From Bacillota bacterium (GTDB lineage: Bacteria; Bacillota; Clostridia; Acetivibrionales; DSM-1351), in the NCBI GenBank assembly GCA_023417285.1, contig JAEZFR010000578.1, positions 1 through 7,585 of the forward strand: a DNA stretch of 7,585 nucleotides. The letters are read 5' to 3'. Each line of letters begins with the position of its first letter. The stretch's first letter is position 1. The notes under the pieces are model-generated. The model was not told the origin of the DNA, did not search any database, and saw only the letters and a list, made by a program, of their open reading frames with translations. Position numbers and translations under genes: made by a program. This document shows positions 1 through 7,471 of the stretch, piece after piece.

Positions 1-123
1 AGTGAACAGACCGGTGCTAGTACTGCTACCATTAGCCGAGTCAATAGATGTTTGGTATATGGTGCTGATGGATATAATGTTATTTTGGATAGATTAGAGA
101 AAGAAGACGGACAACATAGATGA
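1..123 (+). CDS. YerC/YecD-type TrpR-like DNA-binding protein, C-terminal part only
   Basis: The window opens inside this gene; frame 1 gives 40 residues and then TGA at 121-123. The visible part contains GASTATISRVNRCLVYGADG, which matches the recognition-helix region of the YerC/YecD family, a small branch of the Trp repressor superfamily common in Firmicutes (family members are about 90-100 residues, so more than half is missing here). From the family one expects a small dimeric cytoplasmic helix-turn-helix protein; its ligand and targets cannot be inferred from this fragment. The stop codon overlaps the start of the next gene in an ATGA, so the two are probably translated as a coupled pair. 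The family call rests only on the conserved helix-turn-helix segment. Confidence 0.8.
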   Translation, partial: SEQTGASTATISRVNRCLVYGADGYNVILDRLEKEDGQHR

Positions 124-539
124 AAAACCCAGCTTTAAAAAAATTCTTTGTTAGCTTATTAATAATTTCTGCTCTTGCGACAGATGGTGGTGCGTATTTT
201 TCTGCGGACCTTATTAATCTATGCCTTTATAACATTTTGCCACAAGATAAGGCTTTTAGTAGTAGGGCAACTCTTGCAGTTAAAAGTAATGCAGTTAAAA
301 GTGTAACGACAATAGCAAAAGGAAACTCATTACCTGGATATTCATATAAGTCTAGGGACAGCTTTAATCAAGAAATAAAGGACCCACAATACAAGCATAC
401 AGTAGGGCTTCCTATTGCTAAACCCTCCTTACTTGTATTTTTTATTATAGCTTTATTAAGCCTCTATGGCGTTATCTTAACTACCTCAAACAGACATATC
501 TGTTCATATGCAAATTCTTCTCCCCCTGTACTAGTTTAA
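120..539 (+). CDS. Unrecognised small membrane-anchored protein, 139 residues
   Basis: I do not recognise this protein. The N-terminus has two lysines at 7-8 followed by a hydrophobic stretch (about 9-20), consistent with a signal-like or first membrane segment. A second, stronger hydrophobic segment spans about 103-120 (PSLLVFFIIALLSLYGVIL). The region between (about 21-100) is polar and rich in Ser, Lys and Asn, and probably lies outside the membrane on one side. The short tail ends SSPPVLV. The ATG overlaps the TGA of the upstream TrpR-like gene by 4 bases (ATGA), and no strong ribosome binding site is seen, only a purine-rich GAAAGAAGA further upstream, so translation is probably coupled. 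secA follows after 101 bases. The overlap and the two plausible hydrophobic segments support a real gene, but I see no family motif and infer no function. Confidence 0.6.
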   Translation: MKNPALKKFFVSLLIISALATDGGAYFSADLINLCLYNILPQDKAFSSRATLAVKSNAVKSVTTIAKGNSLPGYSYKSRDSFNQEIKDPQYKHTVGLPIAKPSLLVFFIIALLSLYGVILTTSNRHICSYANSSPPVLV

Positions 540-584
540 AGAACTAAATTACAGTAATGCCAGTTGCATAATATTAATGGTTAG

Positions 585-616
585 TTAACAAAGGGTGAGT
601 TATGCCCAATTATACT
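585..616 (+). promoter_or_regulatory. Weak candidate promoter for secA
   Basis: TTAACA (585-590) and TATACT (611-616) each match the sigma-A consensus at five of six positions, but the spacer is 20 bases, longer than the usual 16-18. No terminator hairpin separates the upstream genes from secA, so read-through from the upstream pair is equally possible. The rest of the 101-base gap shows nothing else convincing. Confidence 0.2.
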
Positions 617-640
617 TAAATATGAAGGGATAGAAGATAA

Positions 641-3370
641 ATGAAGAAATTAATTGAAAAGATTATTGGTTCTTATAGTGATAGGGAGTTAAAGAGAATA
701 TATCCAATTGTTGATAAAATAGAAGCATTAGAAAGTGAAATCTCGCAACTTACTGATGAACAGCTAAAAGCAAAGACTCCATATTTCAAGGAGAAACTAG
801 CAAATGGTGAAACGCTCGATGATATCCTGCCAGAAGCCTTTGCTGTAGTACGAGAGGCATCCAAAAGAGTGCTTGGTATGAGACACTTTAGAGTTCAGCT
901 CATAGGCGGTTTGGTACTCCATCAGGGACGTATCGCAGAAATGAAAACCGGTGAAGGTAAAACCCTTGTTGCAACGTTGCCTGTATATCTAAATGCATTA
1001 TCTGGTAAAGGTGTACATGTTGTTACAGTAAACGATTACTTGGCAAGACGTGACAGTGAGTGGATGGGTAAGATATATAACTTCCTTGGCCTTTCAGTTG
1101 GCTTGATTGTTCATGATCTTGAAAACGACCAAAGAAGAGCGGCATATAATTGCGATATTACCTATGCTACCAACAATGAGTTAGGCTTTGATTACCTAAG
1201 AGATAATATGGTTATCTACAAAGAAGATATGGTTCAGCGAGATATGAATTATGCGATTGTCGATGAAGTTGACTCTATCTTGGTGGATGAAGCAAGGACT
1301 CCTCTTATAATTTCTGGAGCAGGAGATAAGTCTACTGACCTCTATACGAGAGCTAATTCATTTGCATGTAAGCTAAGAGCAAAGGTTATTACACAGATGG
1401 ATGACAAGGTTCATGATGACAATATTGAAGAAGATTATATTGTTGATGAAAAGGCGCATACCTGTGTATTAACTGCAAATGGTATAAAGAAGGCAGAGCA
1501 GTATTTTAACATTGAAAACTTATCAGATCCTGAAAGCATGACTATTTCTCACCACATAAACCAGGCAATCAGAGCTCACGGTCTTATGAAAAAGGATAGA
1601 GAATATGTTGTAAACGATGGTGAAATTATTATCGTTGATGAATTCACCGGAAGACTTATGTACGGCAGACGATATAGTGATGGTTTGCATCAAGCTATCG
1701 AGGCTAAAGAAGGCGTTAAGGTAGAAAGAGAAAGCAAGACTCTTGCAACTATTACCTTCCAGAATTACTTCAGAATGTACAACAAGCTTGCAGGTATGAC
1801 TGGTACAGCTCAGACAGAAGAAGGCGAATTTAATACCATATATAAGTTGGACGTAATTGTAATACCTACAAATAAAGAAATGGCTAGAAAAGACTTTTCT
1901 GATGTTGTTTATAAAAATGAAGTTGGTAAATTTAATGCAGTAATAGAAGATATAGTAGAGTGCCATAAGAAAGGGCAGCCTGTCCTTGTAGGTACAATTT
2001 CAATAGAGAAATCGGAATTGCTTAGTGCAATGCTGAAGAGAAAGGGTGTTCCTCATCAGGTACTGAATGCAAAGTTCCATGACAAGGAAGCAGAAATTAT
2101 TGCTCAGGCAGGTAAGTTTGGTGCTGTAACCATTGCAACAAATATGGCGGGTAGAGGTACTGACATTGTGCTTGGTGGTAATGCTGAGTATCTGGCAAAA
2201 CAGGAAATGAGAAAATTGGGCTATGATGAGGATCTTATCAGTGCATCAACTAGCTATAACGATACAGATGATGAGCTTATACTGAATGCAAGAAAGCAGT
2301 TTAAGGAGCTCAATGACAAGTTCAAGCAGTCAATCAGTGTTGAACGTGAAAAAGTAGTTGAGGCAGGCGGTCTTCATATTATTGGTACAGAAAGACATGA
2401 GTCCAGACGTATAGACAATCAGCTTAGAGGTCGTGCAGGTCGTCAGGGTGATGTAGGTTCAACCAGATTCTATATATCTCTTGAAGACGATTTAATGAGA
2501 TTGTTTGGTTCGGAGAGACTCACAAATATAGTAAATGCATTAGGCCTAGAAGATGACCAGCCGATAGAACACGGAATGTTGACAAGTGCTATTGAAAATG
2601 CTCAGAAAAAGGTAGAAGGCCGCAACTTTGATATTCGTAAGAGAGTACTTCAGTATGACGATGTTATGAATAAACAGAGAGAAGTTATCTACTCAGAAAG
2701 AAAGACTGTTCTTAATGGAGATAACATGAAGGACTTCTTTATCAAGATGTTTGAGGGAATTATTGATGGAGCTATTCAAGCTCATTGTAGTGAGAGTCCA
2801 TATCCTGACATGTGGGATTGGGCAGGTCTAAAAGGGTATCTTGAATCCATATTCTTGCCAAGCGGAGCTCTTGAATACAGCAAGGAAGAACTAGAAACCT
2901 TAGACAAGGAAGACTTGAAGGAAAAGCTCATGGATATTGTTTCTAGGATTTATGAGTTCAAGGAAGCAGAAATGAGTCCTGAACTAATGAGAGAGCTTGA
3001 AAGGGTTGTACTTCTTAGGGTTGTTGATGAAAAGTGGATGGATCACATTGATGCCATGGATCAGCTTAGACATGGAATAGGTTTAAGAGCTTACGGCCAA
3101 AGAGATCCAGTTGTTGAATATAAGTTTGAAGGCTTCCAGATGATTGAGGAAATGATTAAAAACATTCAGGAAGATGCAATTAGATTGCTTGTTCGTTCAA
3201 GAATAGACAGAGAGCATGCACCACAAAGAGAAAAGGTTGCAGAACCAATAGCTGCTAGCCATGGCGATGAACCAAAGAAGCCGGTGGTAAACAAAGATAG
3301 AGTGGGTAGAAACGATACTTGCCCATGCGGTTCAGGCAAGAAATACAAGAAGTGCTGTGGCGCGGAGTAA
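641..3370 (+). CDS. secA: Protein translocase subunit SecA, 909 residues
   Basis: SecA is the cytoplasmic and membrane-associated ATPase that pushes unfolded preproteins through the SecYEG channel. The whole family architecture is present. Walker A is MKTGEGKT (101-108, K107). The DEVD Walker B (208-211) sits in DEVDSILVDEARTPLIISG, followed by the preprotein-binding domain (about 226-370) and GMTGT (385-389). The second nucleotide-binding domain carries MAGRGTDI (502-509) and the arginine-finger motif QLRGRAGRQGD (594-604). The two-helix-finger region has WMDHIDAMDQLRHGIGLRAYG (from W799). The tail ends in a SEC-C zinc site, CPCGSGKKYKKCC (C894, C896, C905, C906). The length is close to E. 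coli SecA (901) and longer than B. subtilis SecA (841), partly through a charged segment around 525-565. The start is supported by GAAGGGA at 624-630, 10 bases upstream. prfB, which often follows secA in Bacilli, is absent; a hairpin ends the unit. No key residue is missing. Confidence 0.98.
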   Translation: MKKLIEKIIGSYSDRELKRIYPIVDKIEALESEISQLTDEQLKAKTPYFKEKLANGETLDDILPEAFAVVREASKRVLGMRHFRVQLIGGLVLHQGRIAEMKTGEGKTLVATLPVYLNALSGKGVHVVTVNDYLARRDSEWMGKIYNFLGLSVGLIVHDLENDQRRAAYNCDITYATNNELGFDYLRDNMVIYKEDMVQRDMNYAIVDEVDSILVDEARTPLIISGAGDKSTDLYTRANSFACKLRAKVITQMDDKVHDDNIEEDYIVDEKAHTCVLTANGIKKAEQYFNIENLSDPESMTISHHINQAIRAHGLMKKDREYVVNDGEIIIVDEFTGRLMYGRRYSDGLHQAIEAKEGVKVERESKTLATITFQNYFRMYNKLAGMTGTAQTEEGEFNTIYKLDVIVIPTNKEMARKDFSDVVYKNEVGKFNAVIEDIVECHKKGQPVLVGTISIEKSELLSAMLKRKGVPHQVLNAKFHDKEAEIIAQAGKFGAVTIATNMAGRGTDIVLGGNAEYLAKQEMRKLGYDEDLISASTSYNDTDDELILNARKQFKELNDKFKQSISVEREKVVEAGGLHIIGTERHESRRIDNQLRGRAGRQGDVGSTRFYISLEDDLMRLFGSERLTNIVNALGLEDDQPIEHGMLTSAIENAQKKVEGRNFDIRKRVLQYDDVMNKQREVIYSERKTVLNGDNMKDFFIKMFEGIIDGAIQAHCSESPYPDMWDWAGLKGYLESIFLPSGALEYSKEELETLDKEDLKEKLMDIVSRIYEFKEAEMSPELMRELERVVLLRVVDEKWMDHIDAMDQLRHGIGLRAYGQRDPVVEYKFEGFQMIEEMIKNIQEDAIRLLVRSRIDREHAPQREKVAEPIAASHGDEPKKPVVNKDRVGRNDTCPCGSGKKYKKCCGAE

Positions 3371-3441
3371 TATTTATTAGAACAGCTAGTTGATAGATTA
3401 ATGATATAGTTTATTATCAGAGCAAAGATATGTTAAATTCA

Positions 3442-3490
3442 AAAGAGGCTAGGATTGCATAAGTGCAATCTTAGTCTCTTTATATATATT
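3442..3490 (+). terminator. Intrinsic terminator after secA
   Basis: Bases 3442-3459 pair with 3464-3481 as an 18-bp stem (two G-U pairs, otherwise Watson-Crick) around a TAAG loop. The 3' arm ends in CTCTTT and continues into ATATATATT, so the U tract is interrupted but U-rich. It lies about 70 bases past the secA stop and upstream of the next promoter, separating secA from the sensory gene. The 71 bases between secA and the stem hold nothing recognisable. Confidence 0.8.
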
Positions 3491-3523
3491 CTTCGACTTT
3501 TGCATAAAAATGTAAATGATTAT

Positions 3524-3532
3524 TGCTATAAT
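3524..3532 (+). promoter_or_regulatory. Extended -10 promoter for the sensory gene
   Basis: A perfect TATAAT (3527-3532) is preceded by TG one base upstream (3524-3525), giving the extended -10 form TGNTATAAT. No good -35 box is found at 16-18 bases; a TTGCAT at 3500-3505 is 21 bases away. Extended -10 promoters can work without a -35. It lies just downstream of the secA terminator, and implies a 5' leader of about 85 bases before the start codon at 3626. Confidence 0.55.
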
Positions 3533-3609
3533 ATAGAGTAAAGGTATTGAAATGTAAGTTGCTCTAAATAGACATATAAAAGACACATTTCCTTATTAAT
3601 ATTTAGGTG

Positions 3610-3617
3610 AAAGGAGG
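3610..3617 (+). promoter_or_regulatory. Ribosome binding site AAAGGAGG of the sensory gene
   Basis: AAAGGAGG is followed by an 8-base spacer to the ATG at 3626. An earlier ATG at 3622 is only 4 bases from it and opens a frame that ends after three codons (ATG CAT GTA TAA), so 3626 is the supported start. Confidence 0.85.
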
Positions 3618-3625
3618 AAACATGC

Positions 3626-5992
3626 ATGTATAAACTGTTGCTAGTTGAGGACGAAATTAGGCTACAGGAAGTAATTACAGATTATATTGTAGCTAAGGGG
3701 AGCGAATGCGCATGTGTTAATAATGGGCTTGAGGCATTGCAGGTGCTAGAAGAACAGCAATTTGATTTAATTATTTTGGACGTTATGATGCCTGAAATGG
3801 ACGGCTTCTCATTATGTAGGCAACTAAGAAAGCAGAGTTCAATTCCCATAATTTTTCTCACAGCTAGAAGCGATGAGAAGGATCAGCTATACGGTTTTCA
3901 AATTGGAGCTGATGATTACATAGTTAAGCCTTTTTCATTAGGAGTTTTATATGCTAAAGCCATTTCACTTATTAAGAGGTCTCAGGGGACTATTATTGAA
4001 AAAAGGCTAACCTCAAATGAAGTATGCATAGATTTAGATAATTGCATGGTATTTATTGCTGATAAAGAAGTTAAGCTTGCTCCTAAAGAATACGAATTGT
4101 TGGTATACCTGATCACTAATAAAAATCGAGTTATTACTAGAGAACAGCTCATAAATAGGATATGGGGTTATGAGTTTGATGGAAATGACAGAGTAATTGA
4201 TACACACATAAAAAAACTCCGCAAGGCATTAGCAGATAAGGCAAAATATATACACACTGCTGTTAAAGTAGGCTATAGATGGGAGGATAGAAACAGTGAA
4301 AAAAATGAGTCATATAGGTCAACACTAGTACGAATAGCGTCCTTCTTTATAGCATTTTATTTAGTCATGATGGCGGTCTTTACATTTTTTCAGTTTCAAA
4401 GTATAAAAACAGAATATAGTATACGTTCAGGCAATGCATTGAGTTCACTCGGATTACAAATCCCTATAATATTATCTGAATTTGCTGATAAAAATGAAAA
4501 GTTTTACACAATAGATGAAAACCTCGAAACTCAATTATATTCAAGTTTAAATTTTCTTACTAGAGGTTTTTGCAGCGAAAATAGTTATATAAAGGCTGCA
4601 CTATTCACTAGTGACGGAAAACTTATAGCAAGGTCGGGTAATTTCCTTAGGTGCGGTACAAATGTTATGCTTGATAGTAACAGTTCCTACACTGTATATC
4701 GCTACCTAGACATGGATAAGTATTTTACAAAGGAACAAATTCTTTTTCTTTATCAACTGAACAAATCTCAAACCAGAGAAAGGTCATATATGACATATGT
4801 TGAAGGCTATGTAAGGGGTGCGGAAATCATCCCAAGCAGAATAGTTGTCAAGGAAGAAAATTGGTCTCTAATAGATGAAAAAAGTGCCAATCTGTTGAGC
4901 GAAACCATAATTAAGGAGTGGCATTACAATTCGGGGAATATAGAGGGGTTGGAGCATTACATGTCATTATTTAGTGAACCATTCTTTGAGATGCTTCCTA
5001 CTGATAATTACACCGATTCATTACTTACAAACGATATTATAGATAATTTTCAACTATGTAATGACGCGCTAGATTATCATAAGGCTGAACTCAAAGATGG
5101 GACGATATTAGATATTACGGCAGAAAAAAACAGTGTAAATTTTTCTAAAGGGAATAGTGTATATCAGTTTCAAGCAGCGGGTAAAAGCTACATATTATCG
5201 ATAAGTACCGTATACTTTCCACTTTCAATAGCGTCGTCCACATTAATGACGGTATATGCATTTTCATTTATCATGGTGGTTATTCTATCATTAATACTTG
5301 CAAAAAAACTTTGGGATATCTACAAAACGCAGCAGCAGCTTGAGAAAAGTAGACGTGATATGACAAATGCAATTAGCCATGAGTTGAAGACGCCATTAGC
5401 AATCATAAAAAGCTATAGTGAGGGACTGCTTGAAAACATTGCTGAGGACAAAAAAGAGCATTATATAAATGTTATTATAGATGAAACTACAAAAATGGAT
5501 AATATGGTGATGGAACTACTTGATCTATCTAAATTAGAAGCAAAAGCCTACATACTTCAAACAGAAGAGTTTAGCATGAATTCTCTGGTAAGAAGTGTAA
5601 TTGAGGAAAAGGTAAGACTGTTAAAAGACAATAAGGTTATTATATCCTTTATTGAAGAAAGAGAATGGACCTTGGAGGCAGATTATAAGCGTATGGAACA
5701 AGTAATTTCAAACCTTATTTCAAATGCAATTTCGTTTACGCCTGAAGGTGGCAAAATAATAGTATCCATAGGTGAAAAAAGGGTTTCGGTAGAAAATGAA
5801 GGAGAGCACATCCCAATAGATAGAATGCATCTTATATGGGAATCATTCTATAAAGAGGATTCCTCTAGGGAAAGGCGACAAAAAGGTACAGGGTTAGGAT
5901 TAGCAATAGTCAAAAACATCCTTGAACTGCATGATATGAAATATGGTGTAAATAATACTGACTCGGGTGTTAGGTTCTGGTTTGGATTTTAG
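3626..5992 (+). CDS. Response regulator-histidine kinase fusion (OmpR-type regulator plus membrane sensor kinase)
   Basis: One 788-residue frame holds a complete two-component system. Residues 1-115 are a receiver domain with all signature residues: acidic pair E8/D9, phospho-acceptor D52 in LDVMMPEMDG, T79 and K101. Residues about 128-222 are an OmpR/PhoB winged helix (KEYELLVYL, recognition helix DRVIDTHIKKLRKAL, wing GYRWE). Then come membrane segment 1 (about 237-255), an extracytoplasmic region (about 256-533) without a family I recognise, membrane segment 2 (about 535-559), a short linker with no clear HAMP domain, the dimerisation box with H585 (SHELKTP), the N box (N696, N700), a G1-like NEGEHIP, the F-box region WESFYKED and the G2 box GTGLGLA (754-760). 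It should sense an envelope signal, autophosphorylate at H585, pass phosphate to D52 and regulate genes by DNA binding. Such pairs are normally two genes; as written, the DNA-binding domain would be tethered to the membrane. The junction (residues 219-234) looks like a two-gene boundary merged by loss of one A. Domain calls are certain; the native fusion is not. Confidence 0.9.
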   Translation: MYKLLLVEDEIRLQEVITDYIVAKGSECACVNNGLEALQVLEEQQFDLIILDVMMPEMDGFSLCRQLRKQSSIPIIFLTARSDEKDQLYGFQIGADDYIVKPFSLGVLYAKAISLIKRSQGTIIEKRLTSNEVCIDLDNCMVFIADKEVKLAPKEYELLVYLITNKNRVITREQLINRIWGYEFDGNDRVIDTHIKKLRKALADKAKYIHTAVKVGYRWEDRNSEKNESYRSTLVRIASFFIAFYLVMMAVFTFFQFQSIKTEYSIRSGNALSSLGLQIPIILSEFADKNEKFYTIDENLETQLYSSLNFLTRGFCSENSYIKAALFTSDGKLIARSGNFLRCGTNVMLDSNSSYTVYRYLDMDKYFTKEQILFLYQLNKSQTRERSYMTYVEGYVRGAEIIPSRIVVKEENWSLIDEKSANLLSETIIKEWHYNSGNIEGLEHYMSLFSEPFFEMLPTDNYTDSLLTNDIIDNFQLCNDALDYHKAELKDGTILDITAEKNSVNFSKGNSVYQFQAAGKSYILSISTVYFPLSIASSTLMTVYAFSFIMVVILSLILAKKLWDIYKTQQQLEKSRRDMTNAISHELKTPLAIIKSYSEGLLENIAEDKKEHYINVIIDETTKMDNMVMELLDLSKLEAKAYILQTEEFSMNSLVRSVIEEKVRLLKDNKVIISFIEEREWTLEADYKRMEQVISNLISNAISFTPEGGKIIVSIGEKRVSVENEGEHIPIDRMHLIWESFYKEDSSRERRQKGTGLGLAIVKNILELHDMKYGVNNTDSGVRFWFGF
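4281..4308 (+). promoter_or_regulatory. Buried RBS, GTG start, A7 run and out-of-frame TGA at the regulator/kinase junction
   Basis: GGGAGG (4281-4286) is followed after 9 bases by GTG (4296-4298), then seven A (4299-4305), then TGA (4306-4308) in the -1 frame relative to the long reading frame. Read as given, the long frame passes through (Ser224 Glu225 Lys226 Asn227 Glu228), while GTG opens only ten codons, ending at TAG 4326-4328. With one more A, or a -1 slip on the run, the regulator would end at TGA after 227 residues and GTG would open the kinase (about 565 residues). A AAA AAT (4300-4306) fits the X XXY YYZ slip pattern, and the GGGAGG lies 13 bases upstream, resembling the dnaX arrangement in E. 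coli. The sites are read directly; any slippage is inference. Confidence 0.5.
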
Positions 5993-6015
5993 GGCTTTAT
6001 AAGATAATTCATCTA

Positions 6016-6076
6016 GTGGCCTGTAAGGAGAATATAATTCATATATTTATTCTCCTTACAGGCTACATTGCTTTTT
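6016..6076 (+). terminator. Intrinsic terminator after the sensory gene
   Basis: GCCTGTAAGGAGAATA (6019-6034) is perfectly complementary to 6048-6063; three further pairs including one G-U extend the stem outward to 6016 and 6066. The loop is 13 bases and AT-rich. A run of five T follows at 6072-6076, a few bases past the stem, so it is slightly offset from the classic position. It begins about 25 bases past the sensory gene stop and precedes the folC promoter. Confidence 0.75.
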
Positions 6077-6080
6077 GTCA

Positions 6081-6109
6081 TTGACGTATATACATAAAAC
6101 TGATATTGT
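6081..6109 (+). promoter_or_regulatory. Candidate sigma-A promoter for folC
   Basis: TTGACG (6081-6086, five of six matches) and TATTGT (6104-6109, four of six) are separated by exactly 17 bases, with a TG at 6101-6102 giving an extended -10. It sits directly after the terminator of the preceding gene and about 50 bases upstream of the folC start. Confidence 0.6.
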
Positions 6110-6146
6110 TTAAATATGGCACTTTATAGCGAAGTTTAACAATTTT

Positions 6147-6153
6147 GAAAGGA
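6147..6153 (+). promoter_or_regulatory. Ribosome binding site of folC
   Basis: GAAAGGA is 7 bases before the ATG at 6161. The next in-frame ATG at 6170 has no such site at a good distance, so 6161 is preferred. Confidence 0.75.
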
Positions 6154-6160
6154 CGTTTTC

Positions 6161-7471
6161 ATGGATTACATGGAGGCTATTTCATATATAAATAGCATTG
6201 AAAGTTTTGGAAGTAAGCTGGGACTAGATAATATTGCAAGGCTTCTTGAACTTATGAACAACCCCCAGCAAAAGCTAAAGTTTGTACATGTAGCCGGTAC
6301 TAATGGAAAAGGTTCTACTGTTGCATTTCTGAGTAGTATATTAACTTGTTCTGGTTATAAAACGGGCACTTTTACATCACCTTTTATTAATTGCTACGAA
6401 GAGCAGATTAAGATAGACAATGAAATGATTGATAAGGATAGTCTTGCAGAGATTGTGGATTATATCAGTAAAATAACCAATAAAATGGTTGCAGACAACC
6501 AACCACATCCAACTCAATTTGAAGTAACCTGTGCTATCGCTTTTGAGTATTTCTATAGGAAGCAGTGCGATATTGTTGTTTTAGAGGTTGGACTTGGAGG
6601 ACGGGAAGATGCTACCAATGTTATTGGTACTCCATTGGCGGCTGTTATTACTACCATAAGCCTTGATCATACTGATAGATTGGGGAAAACTCTCCTTGAT
6701 ATAGCTTATCATAAAGCGGGCATTATAAAAGAAAAAACAGATGTCGTACTTTACCCCCAAAATAGGTCTGTTCATACGTACCTTGCCAAAGTATGTCATG
6801 AGTTGGACTGCTTTGTGCATGAAGTAAGAGCTGAGAGGATTAATCAAGGTTATGCGGATTTCAATGGACAGATATTTAGTTTTGAGGACAGGCAGGGGCT
6901 TAAAATAACAATGTTGGGTCAACACCAAATGTTAAATGCTGCAACTGCTATTAAAACATGTGATGTTCTTAGTAGTAAAGGTTTTGTCATTACGGAAGAT
7001 GCTATACATGAAGGATTAATCAAGACAAATTGGCCAGGAAGACTGGAGATTATATCGCATGAGCCATTAGTTTTGGTAGATGGTGCACATAATATTGAGG
7101 GTGCATTATCACTTAAAGGTGCATTAGAAGGATATTTTAAAGATATTCAAAAAATATATATTGTTGGATTTCTTAGGGATAAGCAGTACACAGAGATTAT
7201 TAAAACAGTTGCAAATAAAGACGATTTAATTATTGCCATTACTCCTAAAAACCAAAGGGCAGTAAACTCATACGATTTATGTTGTATTTTAAAGAATGAG
7301 TATCCTAATATTATTGATGGGGAAAACGCAGAAAAAGCTCTACGAGCAGCAATAATAAAGGCTGGCACTCATAATAAGATGATATGTGTATTTGGGTCAT
7401 TATACATGCAATATGATATAAAAACTGCATGGAACAGTATTTATGGAAGGAGCCAAATTGATGGATCTTAA
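6161..7471 (+). CDS. folC: Folylpolyglutamate synthase / dihydrofolate synthase, 436 residues
   Basis: FolC is a Mur-ligase-like cytoplasmic enzyme that uses ATP to add L-glutamate to folates; many bacterial forms also join glutamate to dihydropteroate to make dihydrofolate. The family motifs occur in order: P-loop GTNGKGST (46-53), the TSPF substrate loop (72-75), EVGLGGREDATNV (142-154), SLDHTDRLGKTLLDIAYHKAGIIK (from 167) with the conserved lysine K185 of the KAGIIK motif, which is carboxylated in the family, WPGRLEII in the linker to the C-terminal domain, and DGAHN (307-311) in the C-terminal domain. The length is typical. Residue 149 is Glu where many homologues carry a hydrophobic residue in GGRxDATN; I do not infer loss of activity. 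It has its own promoter and RBS and overlaps the next gene by 11 bases. Whether it does both reactions cannot be told from sequence. Confidence 0.96.
   Translation: MDYMEAISYINSIESFGSKLGLDNIARLLELMNNPQQKLKFVHVAGTNGKGSTVAFLSSILTCSGYKTGTFTSPFINCYEEQIKIDNEMIDKDSLAEIVDYISKITNKMVADNQPHPTQFEVTCAIAFEYFYRKQCDIVVLEVGLGGREDATNVIGTPLAAVITTISLDHTDRLGKTLLDIAYHKAGIIKEKTDVVLYPQNRSVHTYLAKVCHELDCFVHEVRAERINQGYADFNGQIFSFEDRQGLKITMLGQHQMLNAATAIKTCDVLSSKGFVITEDAIHEGLIKTNWPGRLEIISHEPLVLVDGAHNIEGALSLKGALEGYFKDIQKIYIVGFLRDKQYTEIIKTVANKDDLIIAITPKNQRAVNSYDLCCILKNEYPNIIDGENAEKALRAAIIKAGTHNKMICVFGSLYMQYDIKTAWNSIYGRSQIDGS

Noticed and set aside
533..586. Possible hairpins between the small membrane protein gene and secA (TAGTT/AACTA, AACTAA/TTAGTT)
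   Set aside because: The stems are only 5-6 bp, one with a loop over 30 bases, and neither has a T run; this is not enough for a terminator.
1523..1966. 147-codon open frame on the minus strand inside secA
   Set aside because: It is antisense to a strongly conserved part of secA, shows no family motif and has a composition typical of a shadow frame.
3371..3441. Search for prfB or a small gene directly after secA
   Set aside because: No open frame with a ribosome binding site is present; the secA terminator follows. prfB is not in this window.
3622..3633. Tiny upstream frame ATG CAT GTA TAA overlapping the start of the sensory gene
   Set aside because: It is only 4 bases from the AAAGGAGG and three codons long; the ATG at 3626 has the proper spacing. 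It is probably chance.
6581..6928. 115-codon open frame on the minus strand inside folC
   Set aside because: It is a shadow of folC with no recognisable motif; the same holds for the shorter minus-strand frames near 673-864, 3166-3348, 7147-7368 and 7311-7583.
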